Shown here in pieces: positions 17,058-25,737 of a stretch of DNA of 64,000 nucleotides. This DNA is from an uncultured Pelagibacteraceae bacterium. GTDB taxonomy: Bacteria > Pseudomonadota > Alphaproteobacteria > Pelagibacterales > Pelagibacteraceae. The notes beneath the pieces are model-generated. The model saw nothing but the letters and a program-made list of their open reading frames with translations, was not told the DNA's origin and searched no databases. Each line of letters starts with the position of its first letter. Positions within the stretch are counted from its first letter, which is position 1. The stretch is taken from assembly GCA_902561765.1 (NCBI GenBank), contig CACEQR010000007.1, positions 1 to 64,000 of the forward strand, in the 5' to 3' direction. Both the position numbers and the translations under genes were made by a program.

Positions 17058-17842
17058 TAACCGCCTAAGAATAGACGGCCAACATCTGGATTATTTAAAA
17101 GATCATCTCCTTTACCTGCAATAGCTGTTTCTCCTGAAACTAAAACATAACCAATATCAGCAAACTCTAAACCTTTTTTGGCATTCTGCTCAACCAATAT
17201 AATTGTTTTTTTTTCATTTTTTTGAAGATCATCTAATATCTCAAAAACCATTTGAATATATCTTGGCTCAAGCCCAATTGATGGTTCATCAACAAGTAAA
17301 ATAGAAGGTTTCATTACTAGGGCTCGAGAAATTTCTAAAAGTCTTCTTTCTCCACCCGATAATACTTTTGCAGGTTGATTTCTTCTGTTTCTTAATCTTT
17401 CATATTTTTGAAGAACTCTCTCAGCTTCTTCAAAAGACTCCTCTGTTTTATCTTTAATATAACCACCCATTAAAAGATTTTCCTCTACTGTCATATCTGG
17501 AAAAACCGAATTATCTTGCAAAATATATGCTATCCCCTCAGATTTAAGTTTTTCTGCAGGACTGAGGTTGGTTATTTCTTTTCCATCAATCTCTATTTTT
17601 CCTGAAAAGATATTTGTAAAACCATATATTGAATGCAGTATAGTTGATTTTCCTGCACCGTTTGGACCAATCAAACAAAGAGATTGTGCTTTACTTACAA
17701 ATAAATCAAAATTGTGTAGTATTTCCATCTTACCATAACCAGCTGATAAACCTTTGATAGTTAGGTGAACATTTTCAGACGATAGTTTTTTTAAATCCTC
17801 TGCTATAGGAGCTTTACCAAGAACTTCGTATTGATTTGCCAT
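17057..17842 (-). CDS. livF: branched-chain-type ABC transporter ATP-binding protein (LivF)
   Basis: GPNGAGKSTILHSIYGF, LSGGERRLLEISRAL, ILLVDEPSIGLEP. Confidence 0.92.
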   Translation of the reverse strand: MANQYEVLGKAPIAEDLKKLSSENVHLTIKGLSAGYGKMEILHNFDLFVSKAQSLCLIGPNGAGKSTILHSIYGFTNIFSGKIEIDGKEITNLSPAEKLKSEGIAYILQDNSVFPDMTVEENLLMGGYIKDKTEESFEEAERVLQKYERLRNRRNQPAKVLSGGERRLLEISRALVMKPSILLVDEPSIGLEPRYIQMVFEILDDLQKNEKKTIILVEQNAKKGLEFADIGYVLVSGETAIAGKGDDLLNNPDVGRLFLGG

Positions 17843-18582
17843 TATTGAGCTCCTAAATAAGCGTCAATCACACGCTTATCATTTTTAATTTCATCAGGTG
17901 TTCCATTTGCAAGCATTTTTCCATGCGCAAGACAAAAGATACTTTCAGCTAATTGCATTATTACTCTCATATTATGTTCAATAACAAGTAGAGTAATTCC
18001 AAAATCTTGATTTACTTTTATCAATCTATCAATAATTCCATTTATTAATGTAGGGTTGATACCTGCGGTTGGTTCGTCCAGTAATAACATCTCAGGCTCA
18101 TTCATTAATGCCATTGCTAATTCTAATAACTTCTGCTGACCAAATGATAAATCTCCCGCTCGTAGTTTTCTTTTTTGATATAATCCAACAAAATTTAATA
18201 AATTTTCAGCTTTTTCTGTAAGATTTTGTGGTATCTGGGAAAATATAGAAACTAAACTTTCATCGCTTGCTTTGTGACTTATAAGCATATTGTCTACACA
18301 ATTCAATTTTCCATAAATTCTTGTTTGCTGAAAAGTTCTAAGCAAACCAAGTTTAGCTATTACAGGGACTGGTAATTCAGATACTTCTTTACCATTAAAT
18401 TTAATTGACCCTTGATCTATAGGGTATGTTCCAACTATAGAATTAAACAATGTTGTTTTTCCAGATCCATTTGGTCCAATTAAACCTACGATTTTTCCTT
18501 TTTCAACTGACATGGATATATCAACATTCGCTTTAACCCCACCAAATGACTTACTCACATTACTTACCTCTAAAATACTCAT
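17842..18582 (-). CDS. livG: branched-chain-type ABC transporter ATP-binding protein (LivG)
   Basis: GPNGSGKTTLFNSIVG, LSFGQQKLLELAMAL, LLLDEPTAGINP. Confidence 0.92.
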   Translation of the reverse strand: MSILEVSNVSKSFGGVKANVDISMSVEKGKIVGLIGPNGSGKTTLFNSIVGTYPIDQGSIKFNGKEVSELPVPVIAKLGLLRTFQQTRIYGKLNCVDNMLISHKASDESLVSIFSQIPQNLTEKAENLLNFVGLYQKRKLRAGDLSFGQQKLLELAMALMNEPEMLLLDEPTAGINPTLINGIIDRLIKVNQDFGITLLVIEHNMRVIMQLAESIFCLAHGKMLANGTPDEIKNDKRVIDAYLGAQ

Positions 18583-19628
18583 TTAAGTGTAACCTGTGCT
18601 TTCCGATCTGCTTCATCTACAACTTCACCAAATCTCTCTGGATACTTTTCTCTCAACCAGCCCATAATCCCTTCAGGGAAATAAATAACAATTACAACAA
18701 TCAAAACTCCAAGAGCAACATACTGCCAACCTAAAAAGAATGTCCAAAATCCCTCTTTAAATATATGAAATAAAGTTGCACCAATTACTGGGCCCCACAA
18801 CGTTCCTTTTCCTCCTAGTATGGCCATCAAGACCATGAATACTCCCATTTCTCTTCCATCAAAAGCAACATCGGTTGAGTCTATATATCCAACTAATCCA
18901 CCCATGATACCTCCAGCCAATCCACAGAAAAATGCAGAAATCATCCAACCAATAATTTTATATTTCATTGTTTGAATACCCATTGCTTCAGCTTTATCTT
19001 CATTATCTCTAATTGCATTAAGAACTAGTTTGAATCTTGTTGAGTAAATTGCTTTGACTGCAAGGAACGTGAATACCAAAACTATAAAACTACAAAAATA
19101 GAAAAACTCACCTCTTGCTTCTAATCTATCGACATTAGGAAACGGAGGTGTTGTAAAACCTTGTCCTGCTCCAATTATTTCTATTCCTCCAGAAATTTCT
19201 CCAGCCGCAACTCCTAAACCTAATGTACAAATTGCAAAATAATGTCCTCTTAAACCTAAAATCGAATAACCAATTAAACCAGCAACTATTGCTGGGACTA
19301 CCGCAGCGACCGCCAAACCAACTGCAAAACCTTGAAAGAATTGAGCAGGTGTATGAACAAAAGTTTTCTCTCCACCCCCTTCAGTCCACTCTCCTAGAGG
19401 AAAAAACATTCCTACTTGAACTGAGGCACATAAATACATTCCTAGCCCATAAAACAAAATATTTCCGAAGGTATTATAACCCATTTCACCACCCTGAACA
19501 TTCCATGTGATAGCTAGAATTATTAATATACAAAGAATTGATAGCTGAACTTTAAATGCTGGAAATATAAAAGGTGCAGCAATACCGAATATTAGAATAG
19601 CTCCATATAAAATAATATTTTTATTCAT
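18579..19628 (-). CDS. livM: branched-chain-type ABC transporter permease (LivM)
   Basis: LRGHYFAICTLGLG, LNAIRDNEDKAEAMGIQTMKYK, GGKGTLWGPVIGA. Confidence 0.9.
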   Translation of the reverse strand: MNKNIILYGAILIFGIAAPFIFPAFKVQLSILCILIILAITWNVQGGEMGYNTFGNILFYGLGMYLCASVQVGMFFPLGEWTEGGGEKTFVHTPAQFFQGFAVGLAVAAVVPAIVAGLIGYSILGLRGHYFAICTLGLGVAAGEISGGIEIIGAGQGFTTPPFPNVDRLEARGEFFYFCSFIVLVFTFLAVKAIYSTRFKLVLNAIRDNEDKAEAMGIQTMKYKIIGWMISAFFCGLAGGIMGGLVGYIDSTDVAFDGREMGVFMVLMAILGGKGTLWGPVIGATLFHIFKEGFWTFFLGWQYVALGVLIVVIVIYFPEGIMGWLREKYPERFGEVVDEADRKAQVTLK

Positions 19629-20521
19629 TATTTTAAATATTCTCTTTTTTTTGAAAGTTTAAATCTTCTGTAAACTAAAATTAAGACTAACAGTAAGAAC
19701 ACAGAACCAATTCTAAATTCTGTACCTAAAATATAATCTGCAAACTCCTCAAATACACCTAAACCCATACCTGACATTGCAACACCAGGTAAATTTCCAA
19801 GTCCAGCAACAATTACAATCATAAAAGACCTAATTGTATAAGGTAATCCCATATAAGGGTGAATTGTGAAAGTAATTGAAATTAAAGCTCCAGCTACTCC
19901 GCATAAAGCTGCGTTAATACCAAAAGTAGCTGCATATACCTTCTCTGTATCTACACCTAAAATCTTGGCTGCTCTTGCATTTTGAGCAGTTGCTCTAATA
20001 GCCCTTCCAAGCTTAGATTTTTTCATATAAATTACCAACCCGATAGCAAAAACAATACTTATAAATGCTGAAAAAATTTTTGAATTTGGCAATGTAACAG
20101 AGTTATCAAACAACATCGTTGTTCCATATCCTGAGTTTGCAAGAACTACATCTGCACCAAATGCAAAGTTCATTAATTGCATAAATAAAATACTTATTCC
20201 AAAAGTTGCCAAAATAGAAATAAATAGATCTCTATCTACAACTTTATTAATAACCAACTTGTAAATAATTACCCCAACAAAATACATTATTATTGGTGAA
20301 ACTATCACTCCCCACGCAGGATGAATTCCATACAGATACATAAAGTATGCTATGTAACCTCCTAATATAACTAAATCACCTTGAGCAATGTTAATTATAT
20401 TCATGACTCCCCATTGAAGAGCCATTCCGTAAGCTATTAGCGCAAATAAAATTCCAAGTAACAAACCATCTAGTACAGCTTGTAAAGTTAACATCGGAAC
20501 TTGGAAAATTAAAAAATCCAT
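19628..20521 (-). CDS. livH: branched-chain-type ABC transporter permease (LivH)
   Basis: GVMNIINIAQGDLVILGGYIAYF, IRATAQNARAAKILGVDTEKVY, VAGLGNLPGVA. Confidence 0.9.
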   Translation of the reverse strand: MDFLIFQVPMLTLQAVLDGLLLGILFALIAYGMALQWGVMNIINIAQGDLVILGGYIAYFMYLYGIHPAWGVIVSPIIMYFVGVIIYKLVINKVVDRDLFISILATFGISILFMQLMNFAFGADVVLANSGYGTTMLFDNSVTLPNSKIFSAFISIVFAIGLVIYMKKSKLGRAIRATAQNARAAKILGVDTEKVYAATFGINAALCGVAGALISITFTIHPYMGLPYTIRSFMIVIVAGLGNLPGVAMSGMGLGVFEEFADYILGTEFRIGSVFLLLVLILVYRRFKLSKKREYLK

Positions 20522-20546
20522 AATTTCTAAATGCTATATAAAAAAA

Positions 20547-20578
20547 AGCCCCCTATTGCTAGGGGGCTAAGATTTTTT
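20547..20578. terminator. intrinsic terminator/attenuator between the SBP gene and livH
   Basis: AGCCCCCTA-TTGC-TAGGGGGCT 9-bp stem flanked by A-run (left) and T-run (right), so a terminator on either strand. Confidence 0.85.
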
Positions 20579-20582
20579 TTTA

Positions 20583-21821
20583 TTATCTTTCAGACCACTT
20601 AGGAATTGGGTGAATTAATTCTGCTGAAGCCCATTTTAATGGAGCTACAACTTTATTTTCACATTTTCCTGCGTCATCACACATTACTTGGAAAAGTACC
20701 ATTGGTTTGTCAACGTTCTGACCACCTTCGGCAAACTTAATATTTCCATAGAATGTTTGCATATTAGTAGCTGCAAGTGCATCTCTTACTTTCTTTTGAT
20801 CAAAAGTATTTGCTCTTTCAAATGCATCTTTAAATACTAATAAAGCAGCTGATGACTCTGCTGATTGATATGGCGGATCATAACCAAATAATTTCTCAAA
20901 GTCTGCAGCATATGTCATACCATCTTTGAAGAAATCATCTTTGTAAGTTAATGTTTTATGCCATTGAGATGCACACAAAGCGTACTGAGAGTTCTTACCA
21001 TGTTGCTTAGATAATTTTGCAGCATCACAGTGTGTCATTGCAAGCATAGGAACATCAACTTTCATTTCAGCTATTTGTCTGATTGCAGTTAATGCACCTT
21101 TCGTGTGACCTGATACAACCAAAACATCTGGCTTAGTAGCTTTAACTTTTGCCAATGTTGCTGCCATATCGTTTAGCTCTTTTGGTAGTTTATCGTCAAT
21201 TATGATTTTAGATCCAGTTTCTTTCGCTGCATCTAAAATTCCTAATCTAACATCTTGTGAGAAAGCATCTTGCTCAAAAGCTTGAGCAATTCTTACACCT
21301 TTTCCACCATTTAGTTCAACAGCTGTTCTGATCGCAACATCTAAATATAAGTTTGCTGGTGCAAGCACTGCAAATAAATATTTATATCCCTTTGTAAACA
21401 AAGATCTTGATGCACCATTAGCCTCAACCATAGGAACACCATATTTTTCAGTTACAGGTGCAATTGCTTTTGTCAAACCTGAGCTGTATGGCCCAAGCAT
21501 AAACTCAACTCCGTCTTGTGAAATTAATCTTTCTGCAAGTTGTGCTGCTCTTTTTGGGTTTGACTCATCATCGTAATAGATAATATCAAACTTGTAAGTT
21601 TTTCCTCCAACTTTAACACCACCCATCTCGTTAATTCTATCAACGGCCATATTGTATCCGTTTTGAGTATGAACTCCGTTAGATGAGTATTTTCCAGTTA
21701 AAGAAATTGCGGCACCTAATATGATTTTATCACCAACAACTTTTGCAATTGAGACAACTGAAGTTGAAAATAAAATCGCTATTGCAGAAACAAATGTAAT
21801 TATAATGTTTTTAATTTTCAT
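20583..21821 (-). CDS. ABC transporter substrate-binding protein (LivK-like)
   Basis: Signal peptide; IILGAAISLTGKYSSNGVHTQNGYNMAVDRINEMGGVKVGGKTY. Confidence 0.9.
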   Translation of the reverse strand: MKIKNIIITFVSAIAILFSTSVVSIAKVVGDKIILGAAISLTGKYSSNGVHTQNGYNMAVDRINEMGGVKVGGKTYKFDIIYYDDESNPKRAAQLAERLISQDGVEFMLGPYSSGLTKAIAPVTEKYGVPMVEANGASRSLFTKGYKYLFAVLAPANLYLDVAIRTAVELNGGKGVRIAQAFEQDAFSQDVRLGILDAAKETGSKIIIDDKLPKELNDMAATLAKVKATKPDVLVVSGHTKGALTAIRQIAEMKVDVPMLAMTHCDAAKLSKQHGKNSQYALCASQWHKTLTYKDDFFKDGMTYAADFEKLFGYDPPYQSAESSAALLVFKDAFERANTFDQKKVRDALAATNMQTFYGNIKFAEGGQNVDKPMVLFQVMCDDAGKCENKVVAPLKWASAELIHPIPKWSER

Positions 21822-21856
21822 TTATCTCCTCTTATTAATTAATTAATATAAAACTT

Positions 21857-21885
21857 ATTAAACTAAGAAATTAGTTTTTTTTCAA
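21857..21885 (-). promoter_or_regulatory. sigma70-like promoter for the SBP gene
   Basis: Minus strand TTGAAA - 17 nt - TTTAAT upstream of the ATG at 21821 and GAGGAGA SD. Confidence 0.4.
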
Positions 21886-21909
21886 GTAACAGTAGTATCG
21901 CATTTGTGG

Positions 21910-22524
21910 CTAATATTGTTGCATAAATGCAATTATTAGAGCTATCACAATTAAGACGCACGCAGAAATTGTGTTTATGACCTTCGCGTTTGCTTTAACC
22001 CATGTAATCATTTTATTTGCCAAGATTGCATAACCAACTAAAGATAAAAAATCTAAAATTACATAAGTAGTAATTAAAATTAAAAATTGAGCAACATAGT
22101 TTGTGTTAAAATCAATGAACTGAGGAAATATAAAAGGGAAAAACATCCAAGCTTTTGGACTTGTGCCAGCAACTAAAAAACCATCTTTAAAAAATGATAA
22201 TGAGCTTTTTTTTAAATTATCTCCTGAGTCAAAATCTTTTGGTCTTGATTTATATATGTCGTATGCGAGGTAAAGTATATAAACTACACCAAACCACTTA
22301 AATATATTTAGTAAAGTTGGGTTATCAGAAATAAAAGAACCAATTACAAAAATTACAAGACATGCTTGAATAATATTTGCAGTAACATCTCCTAGTGCAG
22401 TCCAAATACAATTTCTAACACCATAATTCATAGAATATGAAATAATTACAATTCTTGGAGTTCCTGGAGTAATAAACATAAACAAGATAATTTGGAGAAA
22501 TAAGAAATAATTTAGTGGAAGCAT
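21910..22524 (-). CDS. LysE/RhtB-family exporter
   Basis: LFMFITPGTPRIVIISYSMNYGVRNCIWTALGD; GTSPKAWMFFPFIFPQFID. Confidence 0.85.
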   Translation of the reverse strand: MLPLNYFLFLQIILFMFITPGTPRIVIISYSMNYGVRNCIWTALGDVTANIIQACLVIFVIGSFISDNPTLLNIFKWFGVVYILYLAYDIYKSRPKDFDSGDNLKKSSLSFFKDGFLVAGTSPKAWMFFPFIFPQFIDFNTNYVAQFLILITTYVILDFLSLVGYAILANKMITWVKANAKVINTISACVLIVIALIIAFMQQY

Positions 22525-22528
22525 GATG

Positions 22529-22575
22529 GATAGTCCTAAAAAACCGGGAGCTAAAGATGGCTAGATAGGACTATC
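22529..22575 (-). promoter_or_regulatory. structured leader of the LysE-family gene with SD inside a 10-bp stem
   Basis: GATAGTCCTA (22529-22538) / TAGGACTATC (22566-22575) perfect inverted repeat; minus-strand AGGA lies in the 3' arm upstream of the ATG at 22524. Confidence 0.45.
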
Positions 22576-22642
22576 TAAAAATGATAATATCATAGGTATA
22601 TAAATTTGCATTATTTATTTATTTCAAGATTGCAGGAATTTT

Positions 22643-22942
22643 ATGAAAAAAAGTCACAGGCCCACAACCAGAGTTAAAAATCCTGAACCAAAACCAGGTA
22701 GTCCAGACTGGGTCATTTGGGCAGCTTGGGCAGATAGAATTACATTTGAAGATATAGAAAAAAAAACTGGAAAAACTGAGTCCGATGTAATCAAAATTAT
22801 GAGGAGAAATTTGAAACCTTCATCTTTTAGATTATGGAGAAAAAGAGTGAATTCACAAAGTATTAAACATAGGAAAAAGTTTGAATATTCAAGAAAACAA
22901 ATAAGAATTAAAATAAGGAAAAATGAAATTCATAACTGGTAA
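22643..22942 (+). CDS. TIGR03643 family (DUF2805-like) protein
   Basis: AWADRITFEDIEKKTGKTESDVIKIMRRNLKPSSFRLWRKRV. Confidence 0.75.
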   Translation: MKKSHRPTTRVKNPEPKPGSPDWVIWAAWADRITFEDIEKKTGKTESDVIKIMRRNLKPSSFRLWRKRVNSQSIKHRKKFEYSRKQIRIKIRKNEIHNW

Positions 22943-22970
22943 TATCAAAAAATATAATTATATCTAAAAT

Positions 22971-23225
22971 ATGAAAAATATAACAATGTATTCGGGACCA
23001 ATGTGCGCATTTTGTGATGCTGCAAAAAGATTGTTAAAAAGAAATAATCTTGAATATAAAGTTATTGATGTATCTACAGGTCCAGAGCTTAGAGATGAAA
23101 TGATTCAAAAAGCTAATGGAAGAAGAACTATACCTCAAATTTTTTTTAATGATGAGCATATTGGTGGTTATCAAGAGCTAAGAGATCTTGAAAAAAATGG
23201 TCAACTAGAAGCATCTTTAAAATAA
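22971..23225 (+). CDS. grxC: glutaredoxin 3
   Basis: YSGPMCAFCDAAKRLLKRNNLEYKVIDV...GRRTIPQIFFNDEHIGGYQEL. Confidence 0.9.
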   Translation: MKNITMYSGPMCAFCDAAKRLLKRNNLEYKVIDVSTGPELRDEMIQKANGRRTIPQIFFNDEHIGGYQELRDLEKNGQLEASLK

Positions 23226-23226
23226 A

Positions 23227-24462
23227 TTAGTTCCATTCAATTAAACCTAATTGTTTTTTTGCTAATTCACTTAAGTCATTGACTGTGACTCTTCCTTTAT
23301 AATTTACTTCATAATCTTCAGGAGCAAAATCAGGTGGACTTTTACCTTCAACAAATTTTTTTGATTGTTTTTTTATATAATCAATATTTTTTTGACAATA
23401 AGGTGTTGATCCAACATAAACAACGTTTGAGTAATTTTTACCTCGATGTTTCTCCTCAACTGCATGCACTACATCTGGATGCCACCAAATAGTATCTCCA
23501 GGATTCATTTTTGGAATTGAAATTAGTCCCTCTAGTAACAAACTATGATATTTTTCATTTATCGATAAAGCTTTTCCTGCTTTTGATCCACATAATTCAT
23601 TTTCGGGTACATCATCTAATAAGGCTCTTGTTAAGACATATGACATTCCTTTTGCAATAGGAATCAATTGTAAAGTTCCATCATTTGGACCTTGTTCAGT
23701 TAAGGCAGTCCATCCTTGAAATGTTCTAAATACATGTGCTACTGCTGGCGACTCAAATTCAATTGTTTCATCTCTATATTTTGCATCAAATGGATTAAAA
23801 TTTTCAAAGTTGTCTGAAAAAATATCATTATAAATTTTTTGATATGCTTGATCTATCCATCTTTCAACAGACCCAGCATCACAATGTGGAGATAAACCTA
23901 GCGTATCATCTCCTGGTTCTCTCCTTCTTACTCGATCTGCATAAACAAGTTCCCTATTTGGATCAAATATATTTTTACCCTCATAATTATAATTCCAAAG
24001 ATTGTTCAACCATTTTTTAATAGTATCCATTTCTTTGGAATGTCTAATTTCTGATTGTGCTTTAGACCAATACAATCCAAAAATTTGAGGTTTTCCTGAT
24101 TTTAAGTCGCTAAAGTATTTATCTATACCAATCTTTTTTTTTTGGTCTTCAAAATAATTATTTTCCAAGACATATTTATCTAAATCATCATTTAAATCTT
24201 CCACTTTTTTTTTATCAAAGGCATTTCTAATAATTACACAGCCACGTTTGAATATTTTATCTTTGATTATTGTTTGATCCTTAATTGAGATATCTTCAAA
24301 TTCTATTTCTGGTATAACTGAACTCTTTGACTCTTTAATTATTTTTACTTCTTTTTGAATATATTTTTCAATTTTTTTAAAATTATAAACAAAATTATCT
24401 GATTTTTTTCTTAAATTAATTTTTTCAGAGATAATCTTATTTTGTATTTCAGTTAAATTCAT
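23227..24462 (-). CDS. DUF1479 family protein (YbiU-like, putative Fe/2OG oxygenase)
   Basis: RGCVIIRNAFDKKKVEDLN, LGLSPHCDAGSVERW, NDGTLQLIPIAKG, PGDTIWWHPDVVHAVE. Confidence 0.75.
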   Translation of the reverse strand: MNLTEIQNKIISEKINLRKKSDNFVYNFKKIEKYIQKEVKIIKESKSSVIPEIEFEDISIKDQTIIKDKIFKRGCVIIRNAFDKKKVEDLNDDLDKYVLENNYFEDQKKKIGIDKYFSDLKSGKPQIFGLYWSKAQSEIRHSKEMDTIKKWLNNLWNYNYEGKNIFDPNRELVYADRVRRREPGDDTLGLSPHCDAGSVERWIDQAYQKIYNDIFSDNFENFNPFDAKYRDETIEFESPAVAHVFRTFQGWTALTEQGPNDGTLQLIPIAKGMSYVLTRALLDDVPENELCGSKAGKALSINEKYHSLLLEGLISIPKMNPGDTIWWHPDVVHAVEEKHRGKNYSNVVYVGSTPYCQKNIDYIKKQSKKFVEGKSPPDFAPEDYEVNYKGRVTVNDLSELAKKQLGLIEWN

Positions 24463-24475
24463 AATTTGAAATCAA

Positions 24476-24844
24476 TTATTTTGGTTTAAAAACTAAACAG
24501 ACACCATTATTACAATACCTTTTTCCAGTTGGTTGTGGTCCATCATCGAATATATGTCCATGGTGTCCACCACAATTTTTACAATGATATTCTGTTCTTG
24601 CATATCCAATATGGTAGTCAGTTTTTATTTCAAAAACATCAGGAAGTGACTCGTAAAATGATGGCCAACCGGAGCCACTTTCATACTTAGTATTTGAGTC
24701 GAACAATTTTATTCCACAATTTGCACAATGATAACTACCTTTTCTTTTTTCAAAATTTAGTTCACTAGAACCAGGAGCTTCTGTTGCTTCTTCAAATAAA
24801 ACTTTTTTTTGTTGATCAGATAAATTAGGGTTATTTTTCGTCAT
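24476..24844 (-). CDS. msrB: peptide-methionine (R)-S-oxide reductase
   Basis: KGSYHCANCGIKLF, SGSGWPSFYE, GRYCNNGVCLVF; two CxxC zinc sites. Confidence 0.94.
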   Translation of the reverse strand: MTKNNPNLSDQQKKVLFEEATEAPGSSELNFEKRKGSYHCANCGIKLFDSNTKYESGSGWPSFYESLPDVFEIKTDYHIGYARTEYHCKNCGGHHGHIFDDGPQPTGKRYCNNGVCLVFKPK

Positions 24845-25736
24845 TTAAATATTTTGCACAATTTTTATGTAAACTTGCGTGCAATTCAACAAGTTTTTCA
24901 AAGTCTTTATTGTAACCGCCCCCTAAAACTCCACAAATAGGAATTCTTCTTTCAAAAAAGTTTCTTATAACCATGTCATCTCTTTTATTTATGCCTATGT
25001 CGGTAATGTTCAACTTGCCTAATCTATCTCCTAAATGAATATCAACTCCTGCAATATAAAATACAAAGTCAAAATTAAAATCATTTAAAAAAATTAAATT
25101 TTTTTTTAAAATATCTAAATATTCTTTGTCTTCCATGGCTTGGTCAAGCTCAACATCTAAATCACTTTTTGATTTTATAGCTGGGTAATTTACTTTCGAG
25201 TGCATGCTAAACGTAAAAACATTATTTTCATTTTTAAATATTTCTGCGTTTCCATTTCCTTGATGAACATCTAGATCAACAATAAGGATTTTATTCGCTA
25301 ATCCTCTATTCAAAAGATATTTTGCAGCAACAGCTACATCGTTAAAAACACAAAATCCAGCTCCTTCATCATAAGTAGCATGGTGACTTCCGCCAGCAGT
25401 ATTACAAGCTATTCCATAATTAATAGCCAATTTAGAAGCTAATACTGTACCACCTGTTGCAACTAACGATCTCTTAACAACGCTTTCAACTAGAGGAAAT
25501 CCTATTTTTTTTATTAAATTTTCTTCCAGTGTTTTATTTATAATTTTTAAAATATAATTTTCAGAGTGAGCCTCTTTAAGAGTGTCTATTGAACATGGTT
25601 CAGGTTTATAAAACTTATTTACCACCTTTTTCTTTTTAAGAAAATTTGCTAATTCACTAAATTTCTTTATTGGAAATTTATTATCATCACCAATCTTTGC
25701 TTCATAGTCAGGATGATTTACAACTGGTAATTCCAC
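24831..25736 (-). CDS. histone deacetylase/acetylpolyamine amidohydrolase-family protein
   Basis: AGGSHHATYDEGAGFCVFNDVAVAAKYLL, ILIVDLDVHQGNGNAEIF, DIHLGDRLG. Confidence 0.9.
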   Translation of the reverse strand: MELPVVNHPDYEAKIGDDNKFPIKKFSELANFLKKKKVVNKFYKPEPCSIDTLKEAHSENYILKIINKTLEENLIKKIGFPLVESVVKRSLVATGGTVLASKLAINYGIACNTAGGSHHATYDEGAGFCVFNDVAVAAKYLLNRGLANKILIVDLDVHQGNGNAEIFKNENNVFTFSMHSKVNYPAIKSKSDLDVELDQAMEDKEYLDILKKNLIFLNDFNFDFVFYIAGVDIHLGDRLGKLNITDIGINKRDDMVIRNFFERRIPICGVLGGGYNKDFEKLVELHASLHKNCAKYLNDEK

Positions 25737-25737
25737 T

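Noticed and set aside
19223-19510. Plus-strand 95-aa ORF antisense to livM
   Set aside because: Antisense to a permease with conserved motifs; Q/L/N-rich product reflects complementary codon composition.
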